Positions 62,405-64,000 of a DNA stretch of 64,000 nt are shown here, in pieces; positions within the stretch are counted from its first letter, which is position 1, and every line of letters begins with the position of its first letter. Location: the NCBI GenBank assembly GCA_020832905.1, contig JAJHRG010000001.1, positions 190,809 through 254,808 of the forward strand, given 5' to 3'. Under the pieces are notes generated by a model, which had not been told where the DNA came from, searched no databases, and was given only the letters and a program-made list of their open reading frames with translations. This DNA is from Thermoproteota archaeon (lineage in GTDB: Archaea > Thermoproteota > Methanomethylicia > Methanomethylicales > Methanomethylicaceae). A program made the position numbers and the translations under genes.

Positions 62405-62686
62405 ATGTTAAATAATATTGCTAATATACCAAGTGAAATTATTAAGGAAGCTTGTAAAATTGGAGAAAAAGAAGCCTATAAGTACATTACTTCACATATA
62501 AATCCAAGACTAATAAACACATTTAGTATTTCTGTTGTTTATGAAAATAATCAATTTACTATAGAAATCTACATCAATACTGTAGTTAATATGGATTTAG
62601 AAAAGCTTTTAGATGAAGCAATTGATGTTGCATTTACTGCAATTGATAATTTTATAAGAGGTAAGATAACTTGTCAAACTTACTAA
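62405..62686 (+). CDS. DUF3194 family protein
   Basis: A 93-aa small alpha/beta protein: PSEIIKEACKIGEKEAYKYI, SISVVYENNQFTIEIYINTV, then LEKLLDEAIDVAFTAIDNFI. The sequence and its position right after prefoldin beta match archaeal DUF3194; its function is unknown. It overlaps the following DHH gene by 16 nt. Confidence 0.8.
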   Translation: MLNNIANIPSEIIKEACKIGEKEAYKYITSHINPRLINTFSISVVYENNQFTIEIYINTVVNMDLEKLLDEAIDVAFTAIDNFIRGKITCQTY

Positions 62687-63669
62687 AAATACTTAGTCCT
62701 TTCAATAATATAGTAATCGTTTGTCATCCTAATGCTGATATTGATAGCTTAGGTTCTGCTTATGTTTTATTCAATTTTATTAAGAATTTTCTTAATAATA
62801 AGAATATAGTAATATATGTTCCTGAATCAATTAGTTCATCTTCTATTCCATTAATAGAATATTTCAATATAGAAATTTGTAATGAATTTTTATCTCCTGA
62901 TATATTTATACTTGTTGATATCTCATCTTTAAATCAAATACCATTAATTAAATCATATGTAGAGGAAAAATCGATTCCCTATATTGTTATAGATCATCAT
63001 GTTCCTGATGAGCAAACTATTAATAAAGCTATATTTTTTATAGTAAAAGAAGCAACATCTACATGTGAAATAATTTATGAAATTATAAAAAATTATCTTA
63101 CAGATAAGAAAATATTAGAAGCCTTATTAGCAGGTATTATTTATGATTCAAGACGTTTTCTTATAAATCCCAAAAAATCTATTTCACTTGCTTATGAATT
63201 AATAAATAAAGGTGCAGATATAGAAAAAATACTTCAACTTCTATCTATAGAGCAAAATTATTCTGAAAAAATGGCAAAAATTAAGGGTTGTTCTAGAATG
63301 AAAATATTTAAAGCTTCTTCTTGGATAATTGCTTTTACATATGTAAGTGCTTTTGAAGCATCTGTTGCTCGTACTCTTATTGATATTGGAGCAGATTTCG
63401 CTTTTGTAATAAATGAATCTGAGAGAAGAGTAACAGGAAGAATAAGAGAAGTAGTTTATAATCAAGTAAGAATTAATCTAGTTACTGATATAATAAAACC
63501 ATTAATTGAAAAATATCCAGGTCAAGGAGGTGGACATCCTACAGCTGCAAGTGCTAATTTTAATGTAGATATATCTATTGAAAATTTAATATCAGAAATA
63601 TTAGAATTAATTGCAAGTAAACTTAATCTTCAAAAACATTTAATATGTGAAATTGATACAAAAAAGTAA
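62671..63669 (+). CDS. DHH-family phosphoesterase (NrnA/bifunctional oligoribonuclease-like)
   Basis: A 332-aa DHH protein. VIVCHPNADIDSLGSAYVLF (metal Asp), DIFILVDISSLNQ, YIVIDHHVPDEQ, LLAGIIYDSRRFL and the DHHA1 motif YPGQGGGHPTAASANFNVD are in order. Likely a nanoRNase or pAp phosphatase type enzyme; the substrate is not determinable. It starts with TTG 62671 after AGAGGT. This is the second DHH protein in the window, smaller than the RecJ-like one at 45183. Confidence 0.88.
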   Translation: MSNLLKILSPFNNIVIVCHPNADIDSLGSAYVLFNFIKNFLNNKNIVIYVPESISSSSIPLIEYFNIEICNEFLSPDIFILVDISSLNQIPLIKSYVEEKSIPYIVIDHHVPDEQTINKAIFFIVKEATSTCEIIYEIIKNYLTDKKILEALLAGIIYDSRRFLINPKKSISLAYELINKGADIEKILQLLSIEQNYSEKMAKIKGCSRMKIFKASSWIIAFTYVSAFEASVARTLIDIGADFAFVINESERRVTGRIREVVYNQVRINLVTDIIKPLIEKYPGQGGGHPTAASANFNVDISIENLISEILELIASKLNLQKHLICEIDTKK

Positions 63670-63693
63670 TTAGTTTTCATAGAGATGATAAGA

Positions 63694-64000
63694 ATGGGAA
63701 TTGTAGAAATTCGTAATCTTACATTTAAATATGCAAATTCTGATAAGCCTAGCTTATATGATATTAATCTCTCAATTAATAAAGGTGAATTTTTCTTAAT
63801 AACAGGTCCAACAGGTTGTGGAAAGACAACATTATGTAAGTGTTTAAATGGTTTAATTCCAAACTCATATCATGGTGATTTTAGTGGAGAAGTTATTGTA
63901 GATGGTTTATCTACTAAAGAACATCCAGTCTACGAATTAGCACAACATGTTGGTTTAGTCTTTCAAGATCCAGAAAATGAATTATTTTGTACTTCTGTTG
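63694..64000 (+). CDS. ECF/cobalt-type ABC transporter ATPase (partial)
   Basis: The first 102 residues are visible. Walker A is LITGPTGCGKTTLCKCLNGL, and the Q-loop is GLVFQDPENELFCTSV. GLIPNSYHGDFSGEVIVDGL plus the QDPENQ-like motif is typical of CbiO/EcfA ATPases that power vitamin or metal uptake. The signature and Walker B lie outside the window. ATG 63694 follows GAGATGA; an ATG at 63685 is also in frame. Confidence 0.88.
   Translation, partial: MGIVEIRNLTFKYANSDKPSLYDINLSINKGEFFLITGPTGCGKTTLCKCLNGLIPNSYHGDFSGEVIVDGLSTKEHPVYELAQHVGLVFQDPENELFCTSV

Overview
The window is archaeal chromosome, AT-rich (roughly 30% G+C by eye), almost entirely housekeeping and densely packed. Archaeal hallmarks are eukaryote-like ribosomal proteins (eL32, eL19, eL18, eL15, eS6, eS24, eS27, eS28, eS4), aIF2 gamma, aIF5B, Rpo3/Rpo7/Rpo10/Spt4, exosome, proteasome, KEOPS, RNase P proteins and an archaeal isoprenoid pathway. 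Most genes have GGTGA-type Shine-Dalgarno sites, and TTG starts are common. Gene order, a Rpo3 with ferredoxin domains, a crenarchaeal-style aIF5B G1 motif and a tRNA with two introns suggest a thermophilic member of the Thermoproteota/TACK group; I cannot name the lineage.

Layout: 1-2.3 kb, archease (partial) divergent from rtcB, then an MBL hydrolase. 2.3-5.1 kb, valS and an unknown Cys-containing protein on the minus strand, then a candidate C/D box sRNA. 5.2-22.5 kb, the large S10/spc ribosomal operon (SPOUT methyltransferase, uL3 to uL15, SecY, AdkA, EMC3-like protein, Cmk, Cbf5, RsmC-like methyltransferase). 22.5 kb, tRNA-Ser(GGA). 23-27 kb, the alpha-type operon (uS13, uS4, uS11, Rpo3, eL18, uL13, uS9, Rpo10, uS2). 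27-33.6 kb, MEMO protein, a divergent mevalonate kinase, IPK, IDI-2, polyprenyl synthase and GluRS. 33.6-40.3 kb, eL8/L7Ae, eS28, eL24, NDK, aIF5B, eS6, aIF2 gamma, a PIN protein, Rpo7, Spt4 and DPCK. 40.3-47.5 kb, GDH (minus), eS24, eS27, Kae1, Bud32, XTPase, uS15, RecJ-like nuclease, a Pcc1-like protein and eS1/S3ae. 47.5-54.2 kb, sugar-phosphate enzymes, a B12/radical SAM protein, YchF and SerA. 54.2-64 kb, eL15, COG1325, Pop5, a C/D sRNA, a Re-citrate-synthase-like enzyme, then PsmA, SBDS, Rrp4, Rrp41, Rrp42, eL43, Brix, Pcc1, prefoldin beta, DUF3194, a DHH protein and the start of an ECF-type ATPase.

The main discovery is RNA-level. The aIF5B gene is broken by an in-frame TAA, but the break sits in a perfect bulge-helix-bulge (BHB) structure. 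Canonical cleavage would remove exactly 22 nt and restore the switch I sequence directly before its invariant Thr. The tRNA-Ser(GGA) carries two introns of 12 and 11 nt, each with its own BHB. RtcB and archease, the exon-joining machinery, lie in the same window. Two diverged copies of an unidentified structured RNA element (about 200 nt, with compensatory pairs) lie upstream of uL22 and uS15. Two candidate C/D sRNAs have guides matching conserved 23S rRNA segments. Two genes (the NTP-transferase and the Pcc1-like gene) have good SD sites but only near-cognate start codons (ACG, CTG).
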